Notes: generated by a model not told the origin, from the sequence alone. A DNA stretch of 20,527 nucleotides from Gammaproteobacteria bacterium (GCA_020444775.1 JAGRHX010000316.1:1-20527), one strand, 5' to 3'; positions 1-8,339 are shown, numbered from the stretch's first letter. Translations and numbers: made by a program.

Positions 1-741
<741 letters not shown>

Positions 742-766
742 TGCCTTTGCGTTCGCGACGCCATGA

Positions 767-786
767 CCGGCAACGCAGGTTGCCGG
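767..786. terminator. 8-bp inverted repeat between ccoG and ccoH
   Basis: Perfect arms CCGGCAAC and GTTGCCGG flank a GCAG loop in the 76-bp gap between ccoG and ccoH. No T-run follows, so this is more likely an RNA stability or processing hairpin, or a partial attenuator, than a strong intrinsic terminator. Confidence 0.45.
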
Positions 787-817
787 CTGGCCATCCACCG
801 TCAGTCAGGTTCACAAC

Positions 818-1363
818 ATGAGCGAGCAATTGCACTCCCTGTCCCGGATGACGACACGGGGCAGCACCCGTTGGTACCAGGAGCCGTTCGCCTGGCTGGT
901 GCTGGGGATCCCGGTGGTCGCGGTATTGACCGGCATGATCATGCTCAGCCTGTCCATACGCGGTTTCGATGGGCTGGTCGTCGACGACTACTACAAGCGC
1001 GGCAAGGAGATCAATCGCACCCTGGAACGTGACCAGGCCGCCGTGGATCAAGCGCTCTCGGCACAACTGAGCATGGAGCCGGGGCGGCTGGTGCTGGATC
1101 TGTCCAGCGGGAGGCCGGGATTCCAGATGCCCGACGCTCTGACTCTCAGCCTGCTGAACGCGACCCGGTCGGGGCGCGACCAACGGTTGACGCTGCAGCA
1201 CGCGGGCGGCGGTCGCTACCTCGCGAGCTGGGATCCACCCGGCGAAGGACGCTGGTACCTGCAGGTCGAAACCAACGAGTGGCGTCTGCGCGCCAGCACC
1301 CATCTTCAGGATCAGGTGCCGGCGCCGCATCACGTCGGCTTCGAGGCGAGCATCGCCGACTGA
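818..1363 (+). CDS. ccoH: CcoH/FixH, cbb3 oxidase assembly membrane protein
   Basis: This 181-residue protein has the FixH architecture. A short cytoplasmic N-terminus is followed by one membrane helix at about residues 26-48 (WLVLGIPVVAVLTGMIML). Then comes the family signature VVDDYYKRGKEIN, near residue 60, and a periplasmic beta-rich domain ending GRWYLQVETNEWRLRAS. CcoH is needed for stable assembly of cbb3 oxidase and interacts with its subunits. The ATG at 818 has only a weak purine stretch (CAGG) upstream. A second in-frame ATG at 848 is possible, but the first is preferred for length. It follows ccoG directly. It ends 11 bp before the stop codon of the convergent subtilase, so ccoI and ccoS do not follow here as they usually do. 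Confidence 0.93.
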   Translation: MSEQLHSLSRMTTRGSTRWYQEPFAWLVLGIPVVAVLTGMIMLSLSIRGFDGLVVDDYYKRGKEINRTLERDQAAVDQALSAQLSMEPGRLVLDLSSGRPGFQMPDALTLSLLNATRSGRDQRLTLQHAGGGRYLASWDPPGEGRWYLQVETNEWRLRASTHLQDQVPAPHHVGFEASIAD

Positions 1364-1370
1364 AGCCGAC
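1334..1370. terminator. Nested hairpin over the ccoH stop codon, between convergent genes
   Basis: Outer arms GTCGGCTTC (1334-1342) and GAAGCCGAC (1362-1370) enclose an inner stem GGCGA-gca-TCGCC (1345-1357). The structure covers the last codons and stop of ccoH and ends just before the stop of the opposing subtilase gene. It is placed to act on transcripts from both sides. No U-tract is present. Confidence 0.5.
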
Positions 1371-1374
1371 GCGC

Positions 1375-3018
1375 CTACTCGAGGCTCGCCTTCAGCGTGA
1401 AGGCGCCGCTGCCCCGGTAGGCACGCACCATGACGTAGTAATCACCCGGGCCCGCGGGCTGCACGCGGATCTTCTCGTCGGCCGAGCCGGTGAAGCCACG
1501 CTGATCGTAGAGGTCGGTGGTCGGCGCCTCGCCCTTGCGCACGTAGAGATCGAAGTCAACGCCCTGTGGGCCATCCAGGGCGATGGTCAGGGCGTCGCTC
1601 AATCTGAGCCGGTAGGTCAGGGTCGCACCCGCTTCGGCCAGATGCCCACTGACCGTCTGGCCTACCGCGATCGGCTGCTCTTCGCGCCGATCGAGCAGAT
1701 TCAGCAACCTCTCCACGTCGATCACGCCGAATCCATGGTCGTAGTCGAAACCTTGCATGCCAAGGTCATTGGCCGACCGTCTGATCAGATTTCGCAAGGT
1801 AGCCGGTGCGACCTCGCTGGCCGGATAGCGGCTGCGAATGGCCGAGATCACTCCGGCCGCCACCGGGCAGGCCGCCGAGGTGCCGCCGTCCACGTCGTTC
1901 GGGTAGACACCTGAGCCGGAGAAGTGGGTGTAGGCGCAGATGTCCGGCTTGTCGCCCAGCAGCCGACCGGGACCCTGGGTCGAGTACCCGAGTCGCACGT
2001 CCTCGACAGTGACACCGGCCACGCACAGCACGCTCGCGCTGCTGTTGGCGCCGTAGATCCCCTCACTGGTCGCCCCCTGACAACGACCATCCGGGCACTC
2101 GGCACCGCAGTTGCCGGCCGCGAACAGGATATCCGCGCCGGCGTCCTCCAAGGACTCGACGATTATGTTGAACGGATGCTCCGGGTTGTCACTGTAGTTG
2201 CCCGGGTGGCCGACCTCGAAATCCCACGATGGATGGAACATGCCCCAGCTGTTGTTGACCACCAGGGCAGGTGGCGCATCGGGGCCGGTCATCAGCTCCA
2301 GCAGCCGGCTGAATCCGCTGACCGCGTCGCTGAGGAATCCATCCATCACCGAGCCGCCCTGCGCCCGGGACTGCAGCAAGGCGTAGTCCAGCAGTGTGCA
2401 TTCGGGCGCGCTGATGCACACATCGAACGCACACATGGTGCCATGATCCACCGGCATCGCCCCCAGCACCGAGCCGGGCACCGGTGACCAGCTCCGGCCG
2501 GCATCGAACCCGGGATTCATGCCACGCGCGTTGAGATGCGCTACGTTGACACCGGTATCGACTATCGCGGTGAGCACGCCGCTGCCGTTCATACCACGGT
2601 TGTGCAGCGTCGCCACCGACAGCCGGTTGGCGACGTCGGCGTGACTGCCCACCGGCCCGGAGGGACAGACCGCGAAGCTGCTGATGCGCGGGTCGGAGAA
2701 CACGCCCACGCCGTTCGGATCCGACCGCACAGCGTCGCTGAGCCGATCCAGCGCATTGTCGTCCTCGACCTCGCCGCGGATCAGATAGGTAGCGGCCTCG
2801 GGGGTCGTATCGAAGCTGAACAACCGACCCACCTCACGCGACCTTATCGCCGCACGCCGGGCCTTGCGTGGCACCGCGACCGGTGCATAGCCGGCATCCA
2901 GATGGAAGCCGGGCACCGCCTCCGGCGCCGGCGCTCTTGGCACACCACGCGTGGTCGCGGCCAGGCCCAGCTCGGGCGTGTGACGCATTTGAATCAGGAC
3001 TCTAATCTTCTCCGCCAT
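1375..3018 (-). CDS. Subtilisin-like serine protease (S8) with PPC domain, no signal peptide
   Basis: 547 residues. The S8 catalytic triad is clear: Asp154 in AIVDTGVN, His192 in DHGTMCA and Ser381 in GGTSAACPVAAGV. The oxyanion Asn303 lies in FAAGNCG. Residues about 455-547 form a pre-peptidase C-terminal (PPC) beta-sandwich with FDLYVRKGEAP and GDYYVMVRA. Residues about 1-115 look like a prodomain and match the 89-residue protein encoded just upstream, for example FSDPRISS here against HGDVRIST there. The N-terminus MAEKIRVLIQMRH is not a signal peptide, so the enzyme may be cytoplasmic or exported by another route. The start is supported by a strong GGAGG site 8 nt upstream. It is the last gene of a leftward run and sits where ccoI would usually follow ccoH. 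The natural substrate is unknown. Confidence 0.92.
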   Translation of the reverse strand: MAEKIRVLIQMRHTPELGLAATTRGVPRAPAPEAVPGFHLDAGYAPVAVPRKARRAAIRSREVGRLFSFDTTPEAATYLIRGEVEDDNALDRLSDAVRSDPNGVGVFSDPRISSFAVCPSGPVGSHADVANRLSVATLHNRGMNGSGVLTAIVDTGVNVAHLNARGMNPGFDAGRSWSPVPGSVLGAMPVDHGTMCAFDVCISAPECTLLDYALLQSRAQGGSVMDGFLSDAVSGFSRLLELMTGPDAPPALVVNNSWGMFHPSWDFEVGHPGNYSDNPEHPFNIIVESLEDAGADILFAAGNCGAECPDGRCQGATSEGIYGANSSASVLCVAGVTVEDVRLGYSTQGPGRLLGDKPDICAYTHFSGSGVYPNDVDGGTSAACPVAAGVISAIRSRYPASEVAPATLRNLIRRSANDLGMQGFDYDHGFGVIDVERLLNLLDRREEQPIAVGQTVSGHLAEAGATLTYRLRLSDALTIALDGPQGVDFDLYVRKGEAPTTDLYDQRGFTGSADEKIRVQPAGPGDYYVMVRAYRGSGAFTLKASLE

Positions 3019-3036
3019 CAGATTTCCCTCCAGGAC

Positions 3037-3072
3037 GTCGATTCGGGGTGTCGATACGGATGTCGATACGGG
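3037..3072. repeat. 3 x 12-bp direct repeat in the subtilase leader
   Basis: Unit TGTCGATACGG(A/G) occurs at 3049-3060 and 3061-3072, with a diverged copy (GTCGATTCGGGG) at 3037-3048. The array lies a few bases upstream of the subtilase ribosome-binding site, in the 205-bp gap after the propeptide-like gene. It resembles in period, but not in sequence, the repeats in other leaders in the window. Confidence 0.75.
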
Positions 3073-3223
3073 GCGTCAATCCAGGACCGCTGGTACGGTC
3101 ACGGCCGGACAACGCCTCGCCACCGAGGTCCGACGGCCGGGCGCGCCGCTTCGCCGCGTCCCTGCCACCCGGCGTACAAGCTTCACGGATGCTCTGCGTG
3201 CATCCACACCCGTCACACGGCCC

Positions 3224-3493
3224 TCAGCACTCGTCCGTGGTCGAGATCCGGACATCGCCATGCACGCCCTTGACCTGCGGCACGGCCAGTAACCGCTCCC
3301 GGTCCACTACGCCGCGTACCCGCAGCACGTAGAGATGTCTCTTCGGACTGATGGTCACGAGTCCATACGCTGCGTCCAGGTCCAGCTCACGAAGGACCGG
3401 CAGTGCGCTGGCGAGCTCGTAGCGGGCCTCTTCTGGCGCAAGCTCGAGGGTGACGAGCGTCTTCGGTGTGTCATTCACGATTGACCACTCCAT
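3224..3493 (-). CDS. Stand-alone subtilisin propeptide-like (I9-type) small protein
   Basis: 89 residues, starting MEWSIVNDTP. The predicted order of elements fits the I9 propeptide fold: strand (KTLVTLELA), helix (EEARYELASALPVLREL), two strands (YGLVTISP and LYVLRVRG), short helix (DRERLLAVP), strand (VKGVHGDVRIS). The same blocks occur in the N-terminal region of the subtilase encoded 205 bp downstream: LDAAYGLVTISPKR against LDAGYAPVAVPRKA, and GVHGDVRIS against GVFSDPRIS. I infer that it inhibits or chaperones the neighbouring protease. The ATG at 3493 lacks a good ribosome-binding site. A GTG at 3478, with GGAG nine bases upstream, is an alternative start giving 84 residues. The remote I9 relationship comes from reading the sequence, not from a profile search. 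Confidence 0.7.
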   Translation of the reverse strand: MEWSIVNDTPKTLVTLELAPEEARYELASALPVLRELDLDAAYGLVTISPKRHLYVLRVRGVVDRERLLAVPQVKGVHGDVRISTTDEC

Positions 3494-3720
3494 CGACTGC
3501 GCTCGCGGCGCACGGCACCCGACTCGTTGTCGATACAGGTTCCCATGTGAACGGAAAATACACCTGAAGGCATCCGGGTGAGCACGCAACGACCCGAAGT
3601 TGTGAGATACCGCACGCAACCCACGGCGGGACGGCGCTCGAACGACGATGGCCACGACGAGGCGACACCGAGCAGCGCCGTGCCCGGTTGCAGCCGTTGG
3701 GCAAGGGGGTGGGCGATCGA

Positions 3721-3930
3721 TCAGTCGCGCGAGCCCGCCGCGTCGCGCTCGCCAGCAGCGGAATCGCGCTTGCTCGAGGTCGGCCGGGGCGCATCGTCGT
3801 CCATGAGCACGCGCCACGCCGGCCCCTCCATGTCGTCGTACTGGCCGCTGCGCACGGCCCAGAGCAGCAGCGCAATCACGCCGACGATGGCCAGCACCGA
3901 GACTCCGATGAGCAGATAGAGCACATCCAA
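3721..3930 (-). CDS. ccoS: CcoS, cbb3 oxidase maturation membrane protein
   Basis: 69 residues from a TTG start: MDVLYLLIGVSVLAIVG, a single membrane helix, then the CcoS signature WAVRSGQYDDMEGPAWRVL and an acidic/charged tail (MDDDAPRP). The TTG at 3930 is chosen because the family begins MD(I/V)LYLLI at this point and a GGAG lies nine bases upstream; an ATG at 4032 would add an unlikely 34 residues. CcoS is required for cofactor-containing cbb3 oxidase and normally follows ccoI, as here (98 bp gap). Identification is firm despite the small size. Confidence 0.93.
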   Translation of the reverse strand: MDVLYLLIGVSVLAIVGVIALLLWAVRSGQYDDMEGPAWRVLMDDDAPRPTSSKRDSAAGERDAAGSRD

Positions 3931-3989
3931 ACGTACGCACTCCGATGGCGGTGCGGGACCCTGTACCTCGACACCCGCAGACCAGTAGT

Positions 3990-4019
3990 GGGGATACCGG
4001 TGACGGGGTATCGGTGACA
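3990..4019. repeat. 2 x 15-bp imperfect direct repeat between ccoI and ccoS
   Basis: GGGGATACCGGTGAC (3990-4004) is followed directly by GGGGTATCGGTGACA (4005-4019). It lies in the 98-bp ccoI-ccoS gap, upstream of the ccoS ribosome-binding site. Confidence 0.55.
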
Positions 4020-4028
4020 GGTCACGCG

Positions 4029-6788
4029 TCAAGCGGTGGTGGTGGATTCGACGCCCGGGGCCAGCCGAGCGCTGTCCGCCCGTGGTCGACGTTCAGCGGT
4101 CGGGCGCTTCGCCGCCAGCAAGGTCAGGCTGTTGCCGACCACGATGAGCGAGCTGGCCGACATGCCGATCGCCGCCATCCAGGGCGCGACCACGCCCAGC
4201 GCCGCCGCCGGCAGCGCCATGGCGTTGTAGCACAGCGCCCAGACCAGATTCTGCTTGATGATACGGCGCGAGCGCCGCGCCAGCAGTATCGCGTCCGCCA
4301 ACGATTCCAGGCGTTCACTCAGCAACAACGCATCCGACGCAACACGCGCGATCTGCGTGCCACCGCCCATGGCCACGGAGACCGACGCGGCGGCCAGCAC
4401 GGGTGCGTCATTGACCCCGTCCCCGAGCATCCCGACCCGGTGGCCGGCGGCGGCCAGCGCCTGCAGTCGCGCGTGCTTGTCAGCGGGCGTCAGCTCGGCC
4501 AGGAAGTCGACGCCATCGAGTCGCCGGGCCACGCTGGACACGGCCGAGAGGTTGTCACCGGAGAAGATGAGCGGCTGTATACCCATCCGTTGCAGACGCG
4601 TGACGAAGCTCAGGGCATCGTCCCGCAGCTCGTCGCGCAGCCGGAACACCGAACGCACGCTGTTCTCGTCTGCCAACAGCACCAGGCTGTCACCGTCCGG
4701 GTTGTCCAGCACCTCGCGCAGCACGCTGCGCAGATCCGCCAGCCCCGGGCGATCGGCCAGCGCCCGCTGGACGAAATCGAGCGAGCCGACGAACAGTCGC
4801 GAGCCGTCGATCGTCCCCTGCACGCCGGCCCCGGGTTCGACCTGCACGTCGCTGGCCTGAAGCTGACCCAGACGCTCTTCGAACCGTTCGCCGGCCTCCT
4901 TGAGGATCGCGCGCGCCAGCGGGTGCTCGGAGTGCTGCTCCAAGGCCGCCGCCAGCGCCAGATCGGAATCCGAATGAACCGAGCGCACCTGGGTGGCATC
5001 CGTATCCGTCGTGCCGCCGGCGTCAGAACCAGCCTCGTATTCGTCCTGGAGCTGGTCGGCCAGGTAGCTGTTGCGGGTCGTTCCGGGACGCAGCTCGAGC
5101 GTCTCCAGCCGGTCCAGGGCGCCGTCGACGAAGGTGGAGATGCTGACCAGCTCGGCTTCGCCTCGGGTCAGGGTGCCGGTCTTGTCGAGCACGAAATGGT
5201 CGACCTCGGCCAGCGCCTCGATGGTCCGTCCACGGATCGGCACCAGGCCCAGACCGGCCAGTCGTCCGGTCACCGCGGCAATCGCCGCCGGTGTGGCCAG
5301 CGACAACGCGCACGGGCAGGTGACAACCAGCATCGCCACGGTGACGGCGAGCCAACGCTCCGGCTGGTGCACGTACCACAAAGCTGCGACCAGCGCCGCC
5401 AGCAACAACACCGCGAGCACGAACCAGCCCGCCAGCCGATCGGCCAGCGCGGCAATCGGCGGGCGGTGCTGGCGAGCCCGCTCGACCAGCGAATGGATCT
5501 GCGCGAGCACGCTGTCGTCGCAACCGCGCACCACCTCGAGCTCGAGTGTGCTCTCATGGTTGACGGTGCCGGCGAGCACCTCGTCACCGGCCTTGACCGG
5601 CAGCGGCATGGATTCACCGGTCAGCAGCGAGCGGTCCACGCTGGACTGGCCGGTCAGGATCCGGCCATCGGCGGGAATCCCCTCCCCGGGCAGCACTCGC
5701 ACACGCTCACCGGGCTGCAGGCTGCTGGCCGCGACCACCTCGGCGGCACCGCTGTGCGGGTCGATACGCAGGGCCATGGTCGGACGTTCCTGCAACAGCG
5801 CCTCCACGCCCATCGCCGATCGCTTGCGCGCGAGGAACTCCAGGTAGCGCGCCAGCAGCAGGAAGAACACGAACATCGCCACCGACTCGAAATACAGGCT
5901 GCCGCCACCACCGAGCAGCGCATGCACGCTGCCGGCGAAGGCGATGCTCAGGCCCAGGGCAACGGGCAGGTCCATGCCCGGCTGGCGATAGCGCAGGCCT
6001 CGCCAGGCCCCCGCATAGAAGCTGCTGGCGCAATAGCCGAGCACGGGGATGCACAGCACCAAGGCCGACCAGGAGAACAGCTCGCGAAACTGCGGCTCCA
6101 TCCCCCACCAATCGCCGTAGTACAGGGCGCTGCTGAGCATCATGATCTGGGCGCACAGGAAACCGGCAATGAGCAGCCGTCGCAGCTGCGCGCGTTGCTC
6201 GCGCTGCAGACTCAGCTCCTGACGCGCGGGATCGTAAGGCTGGGCACCGTAGCCCATCGACTCGATGAACTCGAGGATGCGGGAGAGATCGAGCGTGGCA
6301 CCTGGCGACCGTGCGTAACGCACCACCAGCCGGTTGGTGGAGACGTTGACCAGGGCTTGGCGAACACCGTCCAGCTCGCCCAGCCTGCGTTCGATCATCA
6401 AGGCACAGGCCGGACACTCGATGCGTTCGAGGATCAGATGCGCCTCGACCAGGCCGTCTTCCAGCGGCTGCTCGAAGCGCGCGAGCGTCGCATCGCGCTC
6501 GCGCCGTCGCAAGCCGTCATCGATCGCGGCAGACGGCTGACACGTGTCGTCGCCGGATGCTACAGCGGCCTGTGCGCATGCCATGGGCAGCGGCGGCGAC
6601 GCGCCCTCGACGCTGCCCTTGCAGCACGATCCGGCGGAACGCTCGGACGTGGTCTTCGACTCGATCTCGCGCGCCGGGATGGCATTGGCCGAGGCCGTGG
6701 CGGAGCAACAGGAGCCATCCGCCCGCGGTGCCGGCTCGGACGCCGAATGTGCGCGCGTCTCGGCGGCGCTCCGGCAGCAGTTGGACAT
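4029..6788 (-). CDS. ccoI: CcoI/FixI, P1B-type copper-transporting ATPase for cbb3 oxidase
   Basis: 919 residues. Visible in order: a heavy-metal-associated (HMA) domain with CPAC at 125-128; membrane helices from about 204; actuator TGES at 390-393; ion-binding CPC at 491-493; phosphorylation motif DKTGT at 535-539; SEHPLA at 620-625; GDGVNDAP at 789-796; and the final helix SASSLIVVGNSLTL. CcoI-type pumps move copper across the inner membrane for the CuB centre of cbb3 oxidase, and the adjacent ccoS supports this subtype. Two oddities are seen. The N-terminal 85 residues hold three Cys-Cys pairs (4-5, 27-28, 55-56) instead of the usual CcoI cysteine-rich metal-binding domain. There is also an acidic, low-complexity insert at about 566-606 between DKTGT and the HP motif. 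The ATG at 6788 has GAGG four bases upstream. An internal start at Met69 is possible but would lose only the unusual tail. Confidence 0.93.
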   Translation of the reverse strand: MSNCCRSAAETRAHSASEPAPRADGSCCSATASANAIPAREIESKTTSERSAGSCCKGSVEGASPPLPMACAQAAVASGDDTCQPSAAIDDGLRRRERDATLARFEQPLEDGLVEAHLILERIECPACALMIERRLGELDGVRQALVNVSTNRLVVRYARSPGATLDLSRILEFIESMGYGAQPYDPARQELSLQREQRAQLRRLLIAGFLCAQIMMLSSALYYGDWWGMEPQFRELFSWSALVLCIPVLGYCASSFYAGAWRGLRYRQPGMDLPVALGLSIAFAGSVHALLGGGGSLYFESVAMFVFFLLLARYLEFLARKRSAMGVEALLQERPTMALRIDPHSGAAEVVAASSLQPGERVRVLPGEGIPADGRILTGQSSVDRSLLTGESMPLPVKAGDEVLAGTVNHESTLELEVVRGCDDSVLAQIHSLVERARQHRPPIAALADRLAGWFVLAVLLLAALVAALWYVHQPERWLAVTVAMLVVTCPCALSLATPAAIAAVTGRLAGLGLVPIRGRTIEALAEVDHFVLDKTGTLTRGEAELVSISTFVDGALDRLETLELRPGTTRNSYLADQLQDEYEAGSDAGGTTDTDATQVRSVHSDSDLALAAALEQHSEHPLARAILKEAGERFEERLGQLQASDVQVEPGAGVQGTIDGSRLFVGSLDFVQRALADRPGLADLRSVLREVLDNPDGDSLVLLADENSVRSVFRLRDELRDDALSFVTRLQRMGIQPLIFSGDNLSAVSSVARRLDGVDFLAELTPADKHARLQALAAAGHRVGMLGDGVNDAPVLAAASVSVAMGGGTQIARVASDALLLSERLESLADAILLARRSRRIIKQNLVWALCYNAMALPAAALGVVAPWMAAIGMSASSLIVVGNSLTLLAAKRPTAERRPRADSARLAPGVESTTTA

Positions 6789-6809
6789 CTGGCCTCGTTG
6801 ACCTCTGTC

Positions 6810-6912
6810 TGGAAGTTCTTCTTTGGGAATTCCTTCTGGGGAGTTCCCTGGGGAGTTCCCTGGGGAGTTCCCTGGGGAATTCCTTCTGGGAATTCCTTCT
6901 GGGAATTCGGTC
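6810..6912. repeat. Eight-unit 12-14-bp tandem repeat in the ccoI leader
   Basis: Eight tandem units start at 6810, 6824, 6837, 6849, 6861, 6873, 6887 and 6900. The three central units are identical (TGGGGAGTTCCC); the flanking units are TGGGAATTCCTTC variants. The array begins about 20 bp upstream of the ccoI start. On the ccoI coding strand several copies contain AGAAGGAA, which resembles a Shine-Dalgarno sequence. All six frames across it give low-complexity peptide, and no gene is called there. Confidence 0.9.
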
Positions 6913-6961
6913 TAGGGTCGAACGGGTCGGGCATCGACACTCGCACACCCGGTGTCGCCCC

Positions 6962-6992
6962 GCACCCGGTGTCCCCAAGGCACACCGGGTGC
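6962..6992 (-). terminator. Hairpin downstream of the universal stress protein gene
   Basis: Perfect 11-bp arms GCACCCGGTGT (6962-6972) and ACACCGGGTGC (6982-6992) enclose a 9-nt loop. It lies 15 bp past the stop of the leftward stress-protein gene. A further copy of CACCCGGTGT sits at about 6945-6954. There is no U-tract, so it is terminator-like or an RNA-stabilising hairpin between usp and ccoI. Confidence 0.55.
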
Positions 6993-7007
6993 GTCGAGCA
7001 TGAGCCG

Positions 7008-7838
7008 TCAGTGCGACATCAGCACCGGCACGGTCATCTCACGCAGCAGCGTGCGGCTCACACCACCTAGCAGCAGCTCACGCATGGGCGAATGCCCATA
7101 GGCGCCCATGACGAGCAGATTGCTGCCCATATCGCTGATTCTCGACAGCATCAGCTCACCGATGTCGCCCTCCACGTCGATCTCGTCGTGCAGGCTACAA
7201 GTTATATCGTGCGCCTTCAGATATTGTTCAAAGCGATTCAAGCGGCTGAGCACCAGCTCACGATCGTCGGCCGCGCCCACGCCGATCACGTCCACCTTGG
7301 TCGCCGTGCGGATCAGGGGCATCGCGTCATGCACCGCACGCGCAGCCTCTCTGGAGGCATTCCAGGCAATCAGCACCCGACTGCCGAAGTCATCCGCCGT
7401 GCCGATGTATGGAATCACCAGCGAAGGCCGGCCAGCCATCAGCATCGCCGACTCGATGGTGGTGCGCGAGGTCGAGCGGCTGTCATCCGGATCGTCCTGG
7501 CCGACCATCAGCAGATCCGAATAACGCGCCGCCTCGGCCAGGCGCGCCGGCGCGTCCCCGTCGAGCTCGTGATAGGTGCAGCTGACCCCCGCGGCGTGCA
7601 CCGCGTCCTCGAAATACTTGTGCGCCTTGGCGGCGTCCGCCCGCAGGGCTTCGAACTCCGATGCCAGGGCTTGCGCGGCCACCACCGACTCACCCAGATA
7701 GGCGACGTCCAGGGGTGGCGGGATATAGACAGCGTCCAGCCGCGCGGAAAAGCGCCTGGCCAGGCTCACCGCCGCGTCGATGCGCTTGCTCATCGCTTTC
7801 GAGCGGTCGATGTGAAGGGCGATTGAGCGAATCTCCAT
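7008..7838 (-). CDS. Tandem-domain universal stress protein
   Basis: 276 residues with two UspA-like domains. The first starts MEIRSIALHIDRSKAMSKR and ends near the RPSLVIPYIG segment at about residue 145. The second starts RVLIAWNASREAARAV and carries the nucleotide-binding signature GAYGHSPMRELLLGGVSRTL close to the C-terminus. The first domain lacks this glycine signature, as is common in tandem UspA proteins. These cytoplasmic proteins aid survival under oxygen limitation or energy stress. Paralogues in Pseudomonas aeruginosa are known to be under Anr control. That fits the FNR box upstream, with a -10-like element placed for leftward transcription. GAGGT precedes the ATG by 8 bases. It is the first gene of the leftward run that includes ccoI and ccoS. 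Confidence 0.92.
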   Translation of the reverse strand: MEIRSIALHIDRSKAMSKRIDAAVSLARRFSARLDAVYIPPPLDVAYLGESVVAAQALASEFEALRADAAKAHKYFEDAVHAAGVSCTYHELDGDAPARLAEAARYSDLLMVGQDDPDDSRSTSRTTIESAMLMAGRPSLVIPYIGTADDFGSRVLIAWNASREAARAVHDAMPLIRTATKVDVIGVGAADDRELVLSRLNRFEQYLKAHDITCSLHDEIDVEGDIGELMLSRISDMGSNLLVMGAYGHSPMRELLLGGVSRTLLREMTVPVLMSH

Positions 7839-7917
7839 GCTGGACTACCTCGATATGATTCTGTCGCTACAGTGACGCCGATACCGATGTTTCGGCGCCC
7901 TCTTCCCGCAAAGTTTC

Positions 7918-7993
7918 CATCCTACTGGGTCATCCCATTGGGAGGGTCATCCCATTGGGGGGCCATCCCATTGGGGGTCCATCCAACCCGGGC
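7918..7993. repeat. 16-17-bp tandem repeats in the usp leader
   Basis: Three near-identical units beginning CATCCCATTGGG start at 7931, 7948 and 7964, flanked by degenerate copies at 7918 and 7980. Each unit contains the palindrome CCCATTGGG. The array lies about 80-155 bp upstream of the usp start. Confidence 0.85.
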
Positions 7994-8119
7994 CCGCTTG
8001 TGCCAGCACCACGGGGAAGACCCACCCGACCGGACCACTCCGGTCCAGGCGGCGCGACTACGTGGCGCTACGCAATCGGCCTTTGGTACCTCTGCGCAGA
8101 GATACTCATTACGATAGAG

Positions 8120-8125
8120 GATAAT
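8120..8125 (-). promoter_or_regulatory. Candidate -10 element for FNR-dependent usp promoter
   Basis: On the minus strand the hexamer reads GATTAT (4 of 6 matches to TATAAT) and starts 22 nt past the FNR box. This is the spacing of a class II FNR-activated promoter (box centred near -41.5) and would place the transcription start near 8113. The 5' leader would then be about 275 nt and include the tandem repeats. Confidence 0.4.
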
Positions 8126-8147
8126 CGTCGGGCACCGCAGCTTCGGT

Positions 8148-8161
8148 ATTGATTCAAATCA
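8148..8161. promoter_or_regulatory. Perfect FNR/ANR box
   Basis: TTGATTCAAATCAA matches the FNR consensus TTGAT-N4-ATCAA in all ten defined positions. The linked fnr gene encodes a protein with the matching recognition helix (ETVSR). Promoter spacing favours control of the leftward usp gene rather than fnr. Confidence 0.85.
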
Positions 8162-8321
8162 ACGCTGAAAACGTCTCCTGGGGGATGCATGCCGGGTCGG
8201 GTCCACGGGTTGTGCCCGGGATCGTGCCGCTGCGCGTCACCCCGCCCGGCGGGGCGGCCGCGAATGGGGTCAGCGGACATCGTGCACAGCAGCACGGATG
8301 CGCAGCCCGGGTGCTCTGGAT

Positions 8322-8339
8322 GTTTGACACAGGTCAAAC
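8322..8339. promoter_or_regulatory. FNR-like palindrome upstream of fnr
   Basis: GTTTGACACAGGTCAAAC has perfect 7-bp arms around ACAG. The half-site TTGAC differs by one base from the FNR half-site TTGAT, a variant compatible with CRP/FNR-family binding. It is centred about 73 bp upstream of the start predicted from the CATAAT at 8392-8397, near a class I activator position. It may mediate autoregulation. Confidence 0.5.

Noticed and set aside
3494..3940. Upstream extension of the propeptide-like protein to 3940
   Set aside because: It overlaps ccoS in another frame and is Arg/His/Cys-rich. The I9-like region begins only near 3493.
6810..6912. CRISPR-like array
   Set aside because: The units are 12-14 bp and directly abut with no unique spacers, so this is a minisatellite-type tandem repeat, not a CRISPR.
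3945..7070. 1041-codon open frame on the plus strand
   Set aside because: It is antisense to ccoI and rich in Arg, Gln, His and Gly, the usual shadow of a GC-rich gene. It also runs through the tandem repeat as low-complexity peptide. ccoI on the other strand has every P-type ATPase motif.
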